A DNA stretch of 5,548 nucleotides from an uncultured Oscillibacter sp. Lineage in GTDB: Bacteria > Bacillota > Clostridia > Oscillospirales > Oscillospiraceae. Position numbers and translations under genes: made by a program. Positions 5,417-5,548 of the stretch are shown here, one piece after another; the first letter of the stretch is position 1, and each line of letters starts with the position of its first letter. The notes beneath the pieces are model-generated. The model searched no databases. It saw only the letters and a list, made by a program, of their open reading frames with translations, and was not told where the DNA came from. The DNA is taken from the NCBI GenBank assembly GCA_910583785.1, contig CAJTZK010000029.1, positions 1-5,548 on the forward strand. Direction: 5' to 3'.

Positions 5417-5548
5417 TTGCGCTCCTTTCCGCTCCTCCGCGCGGGAGGAGCTGGTTTTTCTTTGCGGCAAACCTTGAATTCGCCGCTGTCACAACGCCTG
5501 GACGGGTCCATCATCATCCGTTCCAGAGCAGCTAAAGGAGTATCCGCC
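5413..5548 (-). CDS. Unidentified protein, C-terminal 44 residues (partial)
   Basis: An open frame enters from beyond 5548 and ends at a TGA (5413-5415). The translation begins ADTPLAALERMMMDPSRR, then CDSGEFKVCRKEKPAPPA, then a basic end RRSGKERK. The TGA overlaps the ATG of the antirestriction gene as ATGA, a classic sign of a translationally coupled operon, which is the main reason for believing the frame. The TPL-x-x-LE-x-MM pattern followed by a basic tail looks like the end of a small accessory protein of conjugative elements, but I do not recognise the family and give no function. The alternative is that the frame is fortuitously open; another minus frame closes within about 60 bases. 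Confidence 0.5.
   Translation of the reverse strand, partial: ADTPLAALERMMMDPSRRCDSGEFKVCRKEKPAPPARRSGKERK
5431..5451. repeat. 8-bp perfect hairpin overlapping the end of the upstream gene
   Basis: GCTCCTCC (5431-5438) and GGAGGAGC (5444-5451) are exact complements around a 5-nt GCGCG loop. On the minus strand the hairpin ends 2 nt before the AAAGGAG ribosome binding site of the antirestriction gene, and its 3' arm contains a decoy GGAGGAG. On the plus strand it is followed by TGGTTTTTCTTT and so resembles an intrinsic terminator for transcription entering from the left, though no plus-strand gene is present. It also codes for the PARRSG region of the upstream frame. Confidence 0.5.

Larger units (their letters stand above)
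4638..5548 (-). mobile_element. Remnant of a conjugative/integrative element
   Basis: The antirestriction gene remnant and the overlapping small gene upstream are typical cargo of Clostridial conjugative elements, where such genes lie among replication and mobilisation genes. Here the recognisable homology stops at 4638 and the next stretch is repeat-rich, non-coding DNA, followed by a chromosomal-looking sugar operon, so 4638 is close to an element edge or deletion end point. No integrase, relaxase, attachment site or target duplication is visible within the window. Whether the element continues intact beyond 5548 cannot be seen. Confidence 0.45.

Noticed and set aside
5431..5460. Intrinsic terminator on the plus strand (hairpin plus T-run).
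   Set aside because: No plus-strand gene leads into it, and it lies inside the coding end of a minus-strand frame; recorded as a hairpin rather than as a confirmed terminator.

Overview
The window looks like chromosomal DNA of a fairly GC-rich, low-branching Gram-positive anaerobe, most likely a gut Oscillospiraceae-type Clostridium relative. The reasons are strong AGGAGG-type ribosome binding sites, a lipoprotein sugar-binding protein, GC-ending codons, and a remnant of the kind of antirestriction gene carried by Clostridial conjugative elements. This placement is inference. All genes I can support are on the minus strand, so transcription runs from high to low coordinates.

Positions 1-3816 hold a sugar-import operon of the ribose/galactose/inositol ABC class. 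In transcription order it is a double-domain ATPase (2323-3816), a permease (1361-2308), a lipoprotein substrate-binding protein (299-1288), and the first 42 codons of a sugar phosphate isomerase/epimerase (1-127, cut by the window edge). The ATPase and permease genes are 14 nt apart. The binding-protein gene has its own strong Shine-Dalgarno sequence and is followed by a perfect 14-bp hairpin, an arrangement that could set different expression levels for transporter and enzyme. The binding protein would capture a sugar or polyol outside the cell, the permease homodimer powered by the ATPase would import it, and the isomerase would begin catabolism. The isomerase N-terminus resembles IolH-type proteins as I remember them, so inositol is a possible but unproven substrate.

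Positions 3833-3990 are an AT-rich, repeat-rich leader that probably contains the operon promoter and operators. Positions 3991-4637 carry no convincing gene. They are dense in short inverted and direct repeats and look like degenerate accessory or dispersed-repeat DNA.

Positions 4638-5548 are a remnant of a conjugative or otherwise mobile element: an ArdA-like antirestriction gene broken by a frameshift and apparently missing its C-terminal part, overlapped by 4 nt (ATGA) by the 3' end of an upstream unidentified gene. I did not find a convincing wholly new system. The items most worth a second look are the repeat-dense orphan region, the operator-like leader, the hairpin after the binding-protein gene, and the decayed antirestriction gene.
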